DNA of 64,000 bases from Apostichopus japonicus (Eukaryota; Echinodermata; Holothuroidea; Aspidochirotida; Stichopodidae), in assembly GCF_037975245.1 (NCBI RefSeq), contig NC_092578.1, forward strand, positions 2,303,001-2,367,000. Direction: 5' to 3'. Positions 51,601 through 64,000 of the stretch are shown piece by piece. A model generated the notes under the pieces. That model saw nothing but the letters and a program-made list of their open reading frames with translations. It searched no databases and was not told the DNA's origin. The position numbers and the translations under genes were made by a program. The stretch's first letter is position 1. Every line of letters starts with the position of its first letter.

Positions 51601-54600
51601 TTACTACGAGAAGCAATCAAGTACATGATTTACAAATCATAATAAATTTTTTAGATGTGTTTTCAGATGTGTACTATGCAGTAGTCACATGAACTAGATA
51701 ATGTCTGAAGTCAAACACCTACTATTTCATAAGAACTGCGACCTCTCTGAATTATTTACAACACTAATTATGTCATAAAAACTCCCTACCTGAAGTAGTG
51801 TCTAGTGTTGTCCAATAACATCGTTCTTCTTCAGGTCAAAAGTCAAACACATTTATCATAAGTAAATATATGCACGTGCGATACTGAGGAAATCCATACT
51901 TCCACGATACATTGATGAAAGAAAGACTCTGAACCGGCAATTAAAGCTAACGCAACCGTGATCAAACCGTCCATACGGTTTCTCAGACACTTTGAAATGG
52001 CAAAAATGGCATGTTACTAATCCATAAAATGAAATGAAAACTTCTGGTAACGTCGAAAGTGTCATGCACAAGCACTTTTATCGCCAACTTTTTCAGACTT
52101 TAATAGTTGAATAATGTTTGTTTGAGAAGAGATTAAAGAGTGTAATTGGAAGATTTATTGCTGTGAATTGAACTGGAAGACGATGAGTTTTTCCTGGCAA
52201 AAATGAATAATTTGGTATCTATAATAACTGCAAAGTACATTTTTGAATGACTTATATATCTAGTAGATGGCACATGGTGTTGGTAGATTGGTTTGGCTAT
52301 CCCATTCGCTGCATAAAACATGCGTAAAAACCACAAGTTTAGAAGCTCTGGTTTGTTAAAATGTATTTCTCGAAGAAGAACAGTTGGTCAGCTTTTAAAT
52401 GCCCCATTGTGAAAGAAAACAACCCCCTTAAAAAGACCACCAGGTGGATAACCTCATTTTTCAAGAAAAAAAATGCACCACAAATTTTACCTGATATGGG
52501 TGTGCAATGAAATGCTAAATATGATCCTCCCACTATTTCATTGAGTTTCAGCTGTCAATTATGATTCTGTTATTGTGGTTGTTTTTTTTTCTTTTTCAGT
52601 AGAAGTTAAAGTGTGGCAACATATCAGCATGGAAAGGCTTTTAAGCTGGGCTGTACCATTCTTCGTTAGGGTATCGAAACTATTCGCGCCCCGAAAGCTT
52701 TCCCTCCTGGTGGCTGGATCTCACTATTAACCTTCTTCTATTGTTTCTTTGAGCTACATGTCTGCTGACCCAAAAACCTACTAACCTAGCTTTAAGATGT
52801 AATACAAGTGTATGGGTAGATCTATGCATTGTATGACGTGGTGTAAATTAGGAAGCATTATATTCATTCATGTGTGGCCAACCATTCAGAAATAACTCCC
52901 AAGGAATTTCTTTCCACTGTCAGTATGGTTATGTGTAGGTGCATTGCACTCTCTATAGTGTTTGCGATGGATTTTTATGGCTTTATTTTTGCTTTGGAGA
53001 GGCTTAGAGGCATTCATGTTGGCAAGGTAGTAAGATGGAGATCATGAATATGGTGGAGAGATTAACTCCCACATAAAGACAAAGAAATAAGAAAAATATG
53101 GTAAAATAATCAAGCTTTAGAGTACATATATTTTTTTTATTTTGAGAACATGATAGTCATTTCCATGTTTAAAAGCAGCTTATTTAGGTCAAGGCCAAAA
53201 CATGGTTTGTTTGTGCATATATATTGATAATCTATTGTCGAACCGTGTTTAATGTTCTGTACTCTGTAGACAATTTTTGAAAATAGCCATGTGTGTTAAA
53301 AATAGTTTATGGCTTAGTTTCAAAATTATTATTAAAACTCAAAGAATTAATTGACCAAGGTTTAATGATGCATATTTGGTGGTCTCGATTCTGAAAATTT
53401 CTGATAATAACAAATGCAATCGTTTTGTAATGGGTTTATATAGCACACAGTAACAGTCAATGACAGGTTTGACATGGTAGCTACAGTAGAAGAGTGTCTA
53501 TAGCCATTCATCTCTTTGGACCATTAAAAAAAATGTTAGGAGGTTATAATTCATAAAATTAATATGAAAAAAGAGAAAGAATGTGTAGAAGACGAGCAAT
53601 TAACTTGGATGTTAGTCATGAGCTATTCTATTGTTTAAAGAATCTCAATATTCATCTCCCCCACCCCCCCCCCTTTGAATAGGCACCATGTTAAAAATAT
53701 ATAGTACTTAAGTAAATGCTGACAACCAGTACTCTAGGCACTGAATGCTAAATGCTTAAGGAATATCTAATTTTACTATTGTTTGCAATGACGAAAAGTA
53801 ACCCGTTGTCGGACCAACAGTTGTTTTACAATAAAGAGTCCAAACTAAACAAATTCATCAGAATTTCCTATTTGTGAATTTGATATCATTCTGTCAGCTA
53901 ATCTCATACAACCCAAAATCTAAAACATAGCAATATTCAGTATGTTTACGGCATCCTTGGTAATTCCTAAGAGCCAGAACTATAAAACAGAAGTTTTTTG
54001 TTTTTCTGTTTCTGAGAACTGTCCAAGTTTTTCCTATGTGGCATTATTTCAAACTTTTGACCTATCAACAATCGGGTAATTTCTTTCTGAAAACCAGCAT
54101 CTCAGTCATTGCCGCCACCTGTGGTTGGATGTGCCAATGAAATTCAATCGTTATCCTATTGGCCACCTCAGCAGGAAACAGAATTTGAGTAATCAGGTTT
54201 GTCAGAAGAGACAAAAGCATCCGTCTCACAGCTTTAGATTATCTAAACCACCTGCATAGTCATTTCGGCTTTTTCAGTTCCTGGGTTTCGTTTGGCTCTT
54301 TTCTTGAATTTTGTTTATAAGGTTTTTGGGGGTCCACCAAACATTCAAAACAAAATTATGTAAAAACTGATTGTGTTGTCAGTCAAACTTTTACTTAACT
54401 CCAACATTTCTCTGGGTCTCAACTCACAATTTGGACCTTCAATGAAAGTGGAAAGTCAAAGCTAGGAAAACAGCAGTATTTGGGACTTTTAGTTAGAACC
54501 ATCTTTGTTTAACTAGAAATTGCAGGCATCTTAACACATATAAATGTTAACTTTGTGTTGTACTTCTGATGGTGAAATCATATTAAGCAACAATCTACAA

Positions 54601-55300
54601 TTTACCATATATGAGAAAATTCAATGAATAAAAAAAATAAAAAAAATAATAATAATCATAAAAAATGAAAAAAAACCTGAACCATTGTGAAATGTAGCAT
54701 AACAAACATTTCAAACTTGTGTTTGTATTTTTCGTAGTTACATCATATATATATCGTATATTATATCGTATATATTGAATGATTGTCTCGTAATTTACAA
54801 ACCTTTGAAGTTTACACGTACCGTCTACATTTCATCGCTACGGATTGTGTAAAATTTAGCCAGATAATACAAATTTAAAGATATGAGTGGATAAATATGA
54901 TGAAGAATGTAATTATGCTGAATTCCAGCTTTACATCCTCTTTTAACAATCTCTAAATCTACTCATCAATTTGCATAATTTTGTTATATAAATTAACAAA
55001 AATACACAATTGCTCTTAAAGTAGCATCAATTTTACATCACTGTAGCACTTAATCATTCAAATTTGCATTTTTTTGCTCAAATTAAGAGAAATATATACA
55101 CAAAATCATTTCCTATTGCGTAATGAGTCTTTTTACACAAGATGCCGAACAAACACGCACTCACCATATACTTGTGTTGCTGATCAAACGGCTGGTGTCA
55201 AAGCAACTCGGATCTGAATTACAATGTGAGTGATTTAAATAATCTTGGCAGAGAGCAGTTTTAAACAAGAAATTCCACAATGTTGTGGGCATTACCCTAG

Positions 55301-55303
<3 letters not shown>
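48640..55303. other. 5' flank of the P450, no recognised gene
   Basis: The region immediately upstream (48640-48730) should contain the P450 5' UTR and promoter; no TATA box is clear. Beyond it is AT-rich sequence with a 33-codon ATG frame at 52630-52731 after TTTTTCAG (MERLLSWAVPFF..), which has no family likeness. Self-complementary TATATCGTATATTATATCG lies at about 54750. Runs of A/AAT are at 54630-54676. Confidence 0.5.

Positions 55304-55393
<90 letters not shown>
55304..55393. repeat. Pure (AT)45 microsatellite
   Basis: 90 bp of uninterrupted AT. It encodes alternating Tyr/Ile in overlapping frames on both strands, which are not genes. Confidence 0.98.
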
Positions 55394-55395
<2 letters not shown>

Positions 55396-58300
55396 TTCCA
55401 GGTCAGGATGACATCTGTTTGTGTGTGTGTTCATTATGCACCTAACTAATGGCAATTTAGATGAGTTATGGATTTCATTTTTCATATCTTGGTGGTTAAA
55501 TTCCCTGGGAAACATCATCATCATCTAAAGGCCAGGTAGATCTTTATCAGCAAATAGTGTAAACAGAAGGTATAAAATGCATCAATTGATGCAAAAGCTC
55601 AAGGTATTCTTTCAAGTTTCCAAGTGCTGTCAGGTTTTATAACTTTATTATTACTCATAATTGTTCTAAAAATGGCTTTTAAGCTTGGAATATTGGATAA
55701 GAAATATCATCAAGTGTGCCTGTTGTACTGCTGTATTTCTCACAACTTGCGTGTAATTGTTATCCCTTTATGTAAGCTAGGTTAACTCATAATACTTGAA
55801 ACTGTTATTCACTTTTTTTTTACTGTCTCCCTCCCACCCGTCGTGCAAACAACGCAAAGTTACGACGGTTATCTTTTCCTCTGCCATCAAACGTGAACTT
55901 TTTCACCTTTGGCAATTTTACATTTTCTTTTTTTTCTCTGTTGATGTCGGGAGCTTGAAGCCCTCCTTAAAATGTGTTATACTCTCACGAAAGAACATCC
56001 TCGCCCCCGAAAAACTTGCTAAATATGTATCACAGAGCTATACGGTGCCATATATTGGGCACCAACCTGAAAAGTAGGACGAACCAGAGATTTCCTACCG
56101 GTTTGATCCACAAGGCAAAGGATGTCCTCTGAATAGCTCTCTTCAGGATACAATTTGAAAGAATTCTCCTCATGTGAATTCAATTGATTTCACAACTGTG
56201 GGGTCAGTGTTTTACCCTACATACTACTGCTATTTTGTTGATGATGCTCACACATGACACCGATTGCTCGGAAAGTTCACAAAATCCATCGGTTGCCACG
56301 CCGCCGGCGGGTATCACAGGCATTTGGTGAGGGAAATGTCCACACTTGGTTGTCATTATGTGCGTTTTTTTCTGTTCTATTTAATATATCGCTAATTACT
56401 TCATTTCCTGTCAAATATATTACTCTCTGAAATGGTGGTCTTAAATACCACCCTCCCATGTACTATGTTCAGTTTGTGATTTCTTCAATTCATTTGTGAG
56501 GTGAAGAACAGACCTTATTCTTTATGTTGATATGTGGGTCATATCACTACCCTTTACACTCCTATATGTCACCAAAAAGTTTATTGTTTGTGACTTTTTG
56601 TTAGGGGTCGTACAGTTATGCTTCATTCATGACTACTACATGTGTGAATATGAGAAGAATATATCAGTCACTGACTGTGTGTCTCTGGAAGGTAAATTCC
56701 CAAATAGGAATGCAGAAAGCTGTTTAATATTCTTGTGAGCCAAACCATTTGCAGGAAAGGAGTGCATGAATCTGTTTGTTAAACTTGGCAAGATGATTAC
56801 AAATAAGTATTTAACTGTAAAACTAGATTTGTTGGTAATGCTGGCAGTTAAATGTCAGGATTTTATTAACAGATTTCAGATTCACAAACAAACAATAATA
56901 TTTAAAACGGCACAGATTTAGTTCTGTATAGCAAAAGTTTTTGCTAGATTGTTTCTGTCAGTGAGATATATACAATTTGAACAAAGGGTTTTGGTTCATC
57001 CTTTATGATGTCATAATACGAGCTAAAAATATACCCATTGTTCTTGGAATGTCTTAATGTTTTTCGTGCACATGTTGACATAATTTTCTCTTAGTCTGTG
57101 TGCTGATTTAAAGGGATAGTGTGAGTTACAGTAGGTGGACTGCATTCTAACCCTGGAAAGACATGACTAGTCAGAGCAAACTGTTACAAGGATTACTTCT
57201 GGTTTTCCTTTGGACAACCATAGTCTTACTTTGTGGTTGTCTGAAAAAATGTATCAAAATAAACAAAGAATGATCAATGTATGTATGTACAGAATATAGG
57301 AGAATTGTGTAGGTTTGAAAACTATAGAACACCAGCTATGAGCTAGTATAAACTGTAGGCCTACCACAATTTTTGTTCTGTTTCAATATTTCAGTATCTT
57401 CAGAGTAATTAGAGAGGATGATACCAAGTTCTAATTTTTTTCCTATTTTGAGTCGCAATTAATGCAATCAGAATCTGATGTAAACCAACACGTCATCCAA
57501 GCAACGACCAAACAAAGCTGGTTTTGGTTGTCCGAACAGAAACTTGGATGTTTTTTTCGGAGGACCAGAGGCGCATTACGAATTTGCTGACCGACTGACC
57601 GACTTTATGGGATCAAGTTCCTCCCCCAGTTTATGGGGTCACTTTCTCCCCATGTAAGTGTCATGGAATATGAATGAAATAACATATGACAGTAGTATAT
57701 GTAATACTACTTATTAATTCATTTTACAGGTAGTTGGTGTATTACAAAAAAAAAAGAACTTTGGTATTATATATTTTATTAAGTAATGAGTCTATATTAG
57801 TGTCCTGTTGTAGTTTTGCGGATGGAGTTTGACTGCTGTTAACATCATCCACACATGAGCACAGTTAGGATCTTTGCACTAAACTTTTATGTCAGTGAAT
57901 ATTCCCCTTTAAGAAATAACTCCACTGACAATTTAGTTTACTTTCACTATATGGTATGACCCAGAAACTGAGTTTTTGGCGCCTCCTACTGTTTAGAAAG
58001 GTTTCTCATCATCGGGGGAGCCAATTAAGTTTTTGATGATAGCGGTTTATATACTACGGTAAGAGAACATTGCTCTTTGAGAATATATATATTTCCTCCT
58101 CCTCTCCTAAATGGGACATTGAGACAGCACGAGGGAAAAAAAGATAAAAAAACACGAAAGGAAAGGAAAAGCCCAAATATGATAAAAACAAGAACAGGTG
58201 CACAAACTTTGAAGAATATACCCAACTTTTACTACATATATTTTATGCAAAAAACTAAGTCTTAATGGTAATTAGTTAAAACCTGGAGTAAAATATTGAT

Positions 58301-58787
58301 CATGAATGAAATAGTACAAAAAACTTCTGCTACAAATCCTTACAAGAACAATTCTCAGTGTTCTTTTTATGTAGAAAACCAGAAATACACACACATACAC
58401 ACAACAAACCTACACTACATCACACCACATTAAAGCACACTACACTACACTAGAGCTTAACAGTATCTGATTTACAGACTGAAAGGAACTGAATTCTGAA
58501 AAATTATGCCATTACCACACCTCCCCCATTTCTGTATAAAAAGTACAGAAAAGAAAGGAAAAATATCACCTTTTTCTTTATTGGAATGTCAATTTTGTAT
58601 CTCTCAATCATAACTATTGATGGATAGCAAGTACTCTTCTAGGAACTCAGAAGCAAATTCACTTATGTCTACCTCTCTTTATTATTTTCTAATAGTAATA
58701 TAATTGCAACACTGAGGTAATTGCTTGGTGCTAAATTTACTTCACTCCTCTCTTACTAGTCTCATCTCTGTTTATACACTCTGATCC
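55394..58787. other. Interval with no recognised gene
   Basis: Mostly AT-rich. A - strand open stretch at about 56028-56165 (DILCLVDQTGR) carries a possible CCG|GTAGGA donor, but family and acceptor are unclear. ACAC-rich low complexity lies at 58386-58452. A short CCGACTGACCGAC repeat is at 57588-57602. Confidence 0.5.
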
Positions 58788-59367
58788 AGGTTACCCCTGT
58801 TGGCCCACTTCAAGGTTACCCAGTTGACCCACTCCCAGGTCACTCCTACATATTGACCCACTCCCAGGTCACTCCTATTGACCCACTTCCAGTTCATCCC
58901 TGTTGACCCACTTCCAGGTCACTCTTGTTGACCCACTTCCAGGTCACTCTTACTGAACCACTTCTGTTGACCCACTTTTAGACCATCCCTGTTGAGTGGT
59001 TCCATGTCACTCCTATTGACCCACTTCCAGTTCATCCCTGTTGACCCACTTCCAGGTCACTCTTGTTGACCCACTCCCGGGTCACTCTTACTGAACCACT
59101 TCTGTTGACCCACTTTCAGACCATCCCTGTTGACCCACTTCCATGTCACTCCTATTGACCCACTTCCAGTTTATCCCTGTAGACCCATTTCCAGGTCACT
59201 CTTGTTGACCCACTCCCAGGTCACTCTTTCTGAACCACTTCTGTTGACCCACTTTCAGACCATCCATGTTGACCCACTTCCAGTTCATCCCTGTTGACCC
59301 ACTCCCAGGTCACTCCCTATTGACCCACTCTCATGTCATCCCTGTTGACCCACTTCCAGGTCACCAC
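58788..59367 (+). repeat. Higher-order minisatellite (TTGACCCACTTCCAGGTCACTCC units)
   Basis: About 24 monomers of 22-26 bp. CTGAACCACTTCTG recurs at 58953, 59091 and 59230, giving a higher-order period of 138-139 bp (about six monomers). At least eight monomers carry TGACCC-N6-AGGTCA, an everted pair of nuclear-receptor half sites; others carry AGTTCA, ATGTCA or GGGTCA instead. The array lies about 10.1 kb upstream of the P450 ATG. Homology of the motif to receptor sites is by consensus only. Confidence 0.9.
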
Positions 59368-60563
59368 TTCCTCTTTCTTCCAAATCTATCATTCTAATGG
59401 CAGATTTTTTGTCCAGTGAACTGTTTTCACCCCTCTTTAGTGACTCAGTTGCGAATAGGTAAGTGATGGTCAATCTGAATGGTCAGTTAAAAGGTCAATA
59501 ACTAAGGACTCATATTTCATATCTGTCTATTTCCAAATGCTTATATGTAACATATATTTTACAAACCCTAGCTGATAGAGCTCACAAGCAAATTCATTTC
59601 AACATTTAAACTTTTTTGGTCATTATTTAAATTCAAAGTTTATTAGTGATGCTAGTAAACTGCATTTTTATGACATTTTTAATAGTATAAAAGAGTGTTG
59701 CAAATTGACCAGCTGGAAAAAAATAAATAATGTTTAACATTGTATATAGAACATTATATAGATCTGATAATTAGAATAATGTTAACCGTTTTAAAGTTCT
59801 TCTTACAAATGTTATTACAGGGTTGGAAATCAGACCTTGAAGGTCGAGTGCCATTTCACTTTTGATTGAAATGACCTTGATTTTGCAATGTGTCAGTGCT
59901 AACTCCGATCATGCACGATGACATTAATGCTCTTAATATCAAATGGTCTCGATATTAATCTACAGCATTAGGAAGTTTGCAGGGGTAGACTACTCTTTAT
60001 AGTAGAACATACATCTAACTTCTTTAATACAGGTCTCCATAATCCTAATTATTTACCTCATAAAATTTATTAGCCTTGATTTTTTTAATCAATACATTTT
60101 AGTTCACTGCTCTAGAGACCATTCATCCTTCTAGGAAAAAAACCAGCAATGAAGGAAGATGAGGGGGAGGGACAATCGTTTTCGTGCGTCCATGTCGTCG
60201 TGGCAGACTGCCTACTAAATTCTGTGGTTGCACCCCTGTGGAGGTCGTTTTACAAATGGTACTGGTCGTACTTCCCAAAATAATGATCCATAATGAAACA
60301 TGGCTGTACACAGCGAGATAATTTGTTGGAATGGCAAGACGTCCTTCTTGGAATCTTGTCTTATTGAGGTTAATGTACTCTGATTTAGAGACAGTTTATG
60401 TTGGACATTAATAACTGTCTCGTAAAAAACAAATCTCACATTTCCTCTTAAGCGCTCGAAAATTGGACGAAAATTTGCAACAAAATGGAAGGACATTGTT
60501 GTAAACTTTGGAACAAAAGGGTTGTGAAGGAAACATGATTGGTTTCTTTGGTTGATTAATATT
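59368..60563. other. Interval with no recognised gene
   Basis: AT-rich. GAATAG|GTAAGT at about 59458 looks like a donor, but the stretch before it is not coding-like. Confidence 0.5.
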
Positions 60564-60932
60564 CAGGGGTTGGCAACCTTTTTGAATAAATGGGCCAGAT
60601 ATAAGGAGTGAAAAATTGACTGGGCCGCACTTTACCAGCGACCTGCTGTTGATTTCAAACCTTTGATTCCGAGGACTTTCAAGCAATAGGTGTGTGTACT
60701 TAATCTGTATTCACAAAAACATAATGTCAATACAGTACAGTTGATCATTAATGGGATAGTAGGCCTACCTGACAGCATCATTAGTGCAGATAAATTCTAA
60801 GCAGCTAGCATTTTTTTGTGATGATGTAAAATAGATTGATATTTTTTTCTTTTTCTTGAGACATCTCACGGGCCGCAAAAAAATCACTGGCGGGCCGCAT
60901 GTGGCCCGCGGGCCGTAGGTTGCCCACCCCTG
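60564..60932 (-). mobile_element. hAT-like MITE, about 369 bp
   Basis: The left end is CAGGGGTTGGCAACC and the right end, read inward, is CAGGGGTGGGCAACC; the 15-bp termini differ at one base. Subterminal GC-rich GGCCCGCGGGCC and TGGGCCGCAC motifs follow. The - strand matches the 37.85 kb copy for about 140 bp. No transposase is present. The 8-bp flanks (TTAATATT and GTCTTAGA) do not match, so the target duplication has decayed or one flank has been rearranged. Confidence 0.8.
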
Positions 60933-63204
60933 GTCTTAGAGAATGCATATTCATGGGAATTTCCATGATTCCTACCTCACGCTCATTTTTATACGCACCA
61001 AATTAGGTACAAAAAAAAAGGGAAAAAAATTGTTTTGGCTTGTATTCACAGCCGGAACTTTATCTTGATAATGACGATGGGGTTTCCTCTACTCAACAAA
61101 AAGTCAGGATTGGATAGCAGAATGGCAATGACAGGTGGAGCTGAGCACATTGATTTTTAGGTCAAGGAATGTTCCATTTTGGATGGAAAACGATTTGCTA
61201 CCTCAGTTTTTCGGCAAAGCTACTAAAGTTGAATTTATTTCACTCCGGAAATTATGAATGTGTCATATTGAATTTTTTTGTAATATAACAGCACTAGTCT
61301 ACTTTTCTCTGTCAGAAAAACTCTTCCACTTAAAGCATCCTGGGTTATTATTTAACACACAATAAAAAAAAATGCAAGTAGGTCATAGAATTCTGATTAT
61401 GTTTATTGGAATCTAATGATTAAAGGGATGCACATCTAAGGCTGTATGATGATGACATTTAACATGTTGTAGATCAATCAAAAGCATCCTTGGTTGGCAT
61501 TTTGTTTTCTATTTTCAATTTAACCGTTTTGTTTTAATTTCAACTATCCCTTATTCTTTTCTTCGATATATTTTGCATATTTTGCACTCATACAATATTA
61601 TTCAGTAAATTCCCTTTCAAGGGCAACAGAAATGTTAATCCCCAAATATGCTATAAAGTACCACTGGAACTTGTAATACTCATTTTACTGCCATGCACCC
61701 TCTTGGCATTGTTCTTCACCGAGTCATCGATAAGTACGTGTGCACATTTTCTTGTTATCTCCGAATATCCTCAGAGGATCCTCAGAGGATCCTCAGAAAT
61801 GTTTCAGTTGCTATGCTTAAAATTTGTGGCTTATTCAGATGATCTCTCATCTGTAACCTTTTAAGTCTGCATGTTTCCCTTATATAGGTTCAGGCTGACC
61901 CCTCCCTTCCCCCTTCCCAATGACCCCATGCAATGCCATCTCTTCATCTTATTGTAAGAGACTACCACATTGCCTGGGGAGTGTTTCTTTATCTTAGGAT
62001 CAATTGACTAAATTAACAGTACAAATTTATGAAAAACACAGGGAAATATCTATATACAGTAGTTTATTCAATTAAACTTTGTTGTACATACAGTTAATGG
62101 TTGAGTGATCAAAGAAATTTTTGTGATTATGTTTATTTTAAGAGGTAAAGTTTGTATGGGCGTATAGCTATTGTAGTAAAACCAGGAAACCTGCATTGTT
62201 CCAATTACTAGTTCTTTGTGTGTTTCTGTTCTGTCAAGTTATTTAATCTCCCTTCATTTCTGGAAGAGACTATTGTGTATATAGTCAAGGTGACTAATTT
62301 CACAAATTTACTGAACATAATACACACTATATCATTTTATCCGAATTGTCAATCAAGTTTACAGTCTTCAATCTTCTTTGCGGACTTTATTGAAATTGTG
62401 TCAATCTTGAAAAGGTTATAAATGAAACCCTAGAGAACTAATTTTAAGGATTTCAATTTCACCAGTAACACACTTTCTTAAACATGCAAAAATTATGTGG
62501 CTTTTCTTGATACTGGTTGGACCCTTTTGTTGGAAAGGAAATCATAATCTCTCCTCAAAAGGAAAGTCAGAATTTGAGGTTGGGATACCACAGAATAAAG
62601 TAGATATTTGTAACTTTGTCAAAGTGATAGATTTGACAGATATCAAGCCGTCAAATTTAACCTTCTTTAGGGAAAGTGAGTCCAGTTAAAATCACCGGAA
62701 ACTGTAAAAAGATTGGAATGTGCCAACAGAGCTTTGGAGAGTGTGACCTCTTAGAGTTTAGTGAATTCATATTGGGTTTTTTCCAACATGAAATAGTTAA
62801 ACCATGCAAAGTTGCTTGGTATACTTATGTCAACATTTCTCAAAATTAGATTTTCCTGAAGCCTACTTAACCAATATGTAGTTATTAAAGGGACATTCAA
62901 CGGGGGTAAAATGATGTGCATCTTTACAGGAAAGATCAAAATATTCACGCTGAAATTATGAATACCAGTGTGAAAATCAGTGCATCATGTCGTTGTAACC
63001 CACAATTGGGTTGTACTTGACATGTGTTGTTACATTAATAGTACTTTTGTACTGTGTGTATGTGTAGGAGGAGGAAGAGAAATATAACATTGTCTGTTCA
63101 TGATTAACTGGCAGTTCTTGTCAGTCATGAAATGAAATAGTACATTGCCTTCCATTTGCTATACTATGGAACAAACATATTGAGTTAGATCACATGAAGA
63201 AGCT
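60933..63204. other. Interval with no recognised gene
   Basis: AT-rich sequence. A triple CCTCAGAGGAT palindromic repeat lies at 61769-61797. The short frames present lack splice or family support. Confidence 0.5.
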
Positions 63205-63290
63205 ATATTTTATTTATTTAACAGTAAAGGGTATATACTCGGTTAGCGTAAAGCTAATCTTCACCCGAGGCCCCGAAATATAAAAACTAC
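63205..63290 (-). mobile_element. Possible LINE 3' end
   Basis: On the - strand: CGGGGCCTCGGGTGAAGATT, AGCTTTACGCTAACC and TATATACCC, then TTAAATAAATAAA. A GC-rich stem (AGATTAGCTTTACGCTAA can partly pair) just before an A-rich repeat tail is typical of the 3' UTR of CR1/L2-like non-LTR elements. No reverse-transcriptase frame lies next to it. Confidence 0.35.
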
Positions 63291-63559
63291 AAGTAGAATT
63301 AAAATAATATAATCATAATAAAAAATAATATGGAATACAAACGTAAACAATCAGATGACAATGAAAAGAAAAGAAGGAAAAACATACAAAATTGACAATG
63401 GCATGAAATACAACATTGAACAATCAATGAAATGACATTAAGAGCATAAGAAATTAGTTAGAGTCCTGGATCAAACGTTTATCTGTACTATCACCATGCA
63501 TTGCCATGATTGAGGGCTAGAGGTTAGGGTCAGGAAAGGTAAATGAACTTCACATGGTA

Positions 63560-64000
63560 GGAGTAGAATTCCCCTTGGTGTGAGTACCAGTACAAAGAGA
63601 ATTCCCCCTGGTATGAGTATGAGTACAAGTAGAATCCCCCTTGGTATGAGTATGAGTACACGTAGAATGCCCCTTGGTATGAGTACCAGTACAAGTAGAA
63701 TCCCCCTTGGTATGAGTACAAGTAGAATGCCCCTTGGTATGAGTAAGAGTACAAGTAGAGTTCCCCTTTGTATGAGTATGAGTATAAGTAGAATCCCCTT
63801 GGTATGAATATGAGTACAAGTAGAATGCCCCTTGGCATGAGTACGAGTACAAGTAGAATGCCCCTTGGTATGAGTACGAGTACAAGTAGAGTCCCCCTTG
63901 GTATTAGTACAAGTAGAATTCCCCCTGGTATGAGTATGAGTACAAGTAGAATCCCCCTTGGTATGAGTACAAGTAGAACTACCCTTGGTACGAGTACAGG
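63560..64000 (+). repeat. Minisatellite of GTAGAATCCCCCTTGGTATGAGTA units, continues past the window
   Basis: More than a dozen units of about 24-36 bp. Each holds AGTAGAAT(C/G)CCCCTTGGTATGAGTA followed by one to three copies of the 6-bp element (T/C)GAGTA or CAAGTA. Length variation comes from that internal hexamer. All three frames on both strands open through it, so the Tyr/Ser-rich and Thr/His-rich frames are artefacts. Confidence 0.93.

Noticed and set aside
55245..55524. Frames with long Tyr-Ile runs
   Set aside because: Produced by the pure AT microsatellite.
63530..63885. Several 75-111 residue repetitive frames on both strands
   Set aside because: All are read-throughs of a minisatellite whose period leaves every frame open; composition changes with frame.

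Overview
This is a stretch of an intron-rich, AT-rich animal nuclear genome. It has canonical GT-AG introns, abundant microsatellites and G-runs, hAT-type transposon relics and a tRNA-derived SINE. Three genes could be recognised by reading exons and splice sites: the C-terminal part of calaxin (CLXN/EFCAB1, an axonemal outer-arm dynein regulator), a complete homolog of the small UPF0538 protein C2orf76, and a complete clan-2 cytochrome P450. With the repeat content they suggest a marine invertebrate deuterostome, most likely an echinoderm. The species cannot be fixed from the sequence.

Layout. 1-9.8 kb: the last two coding exons of calaxin on the + strand, separated by an 8.1 kb intron with a degenerate tandem array, a 31-bp-arm hairpin next to the acceptor and a 20-bp minisatellite. 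9.8-20 kb: mostly non-coding, with a few weak exon-like pieces. 20.0-24.1 kb: the four-exon C2orf76 homolog on the - strand. 24.1-25.0 kb: a probable shared promoter, because a + strand first coding exon starts 917 bp away. 25-33 kb: that exon plus four or more well-bounded + strand exons of a gene I could not identify, interrupted by a 619-bp hAT-like MITE with a perfect 8-bp target duplication. 33-39.3 kb: no recognised gene, one hAT end. 39.4-48.6 kb: the four-exon P450 on the - strand (492 residues), with a same-sense SINE just after its stop codon. 48.6-64 kb: gene-poor upstream flank of the P450 with a 45-unit AT microsatellite, a higher-order minisatellite rich in nuclear-receptor-like half sites, a second hAT-type MITE and a minisatellite running off the window.

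Function. The genes do not form a pathway: calaxin belongs to cilia and flagella, C2orf76 is an uncharacterised ubiquitin-fold-like protein, and the P450 is a microsomal monooxygenase of unknown substrate. Most long open frames in the window are shadows of repeats. Several true exons have no ATG of their own and were found by reading splice sites and matching protein families from memory, without a database search.
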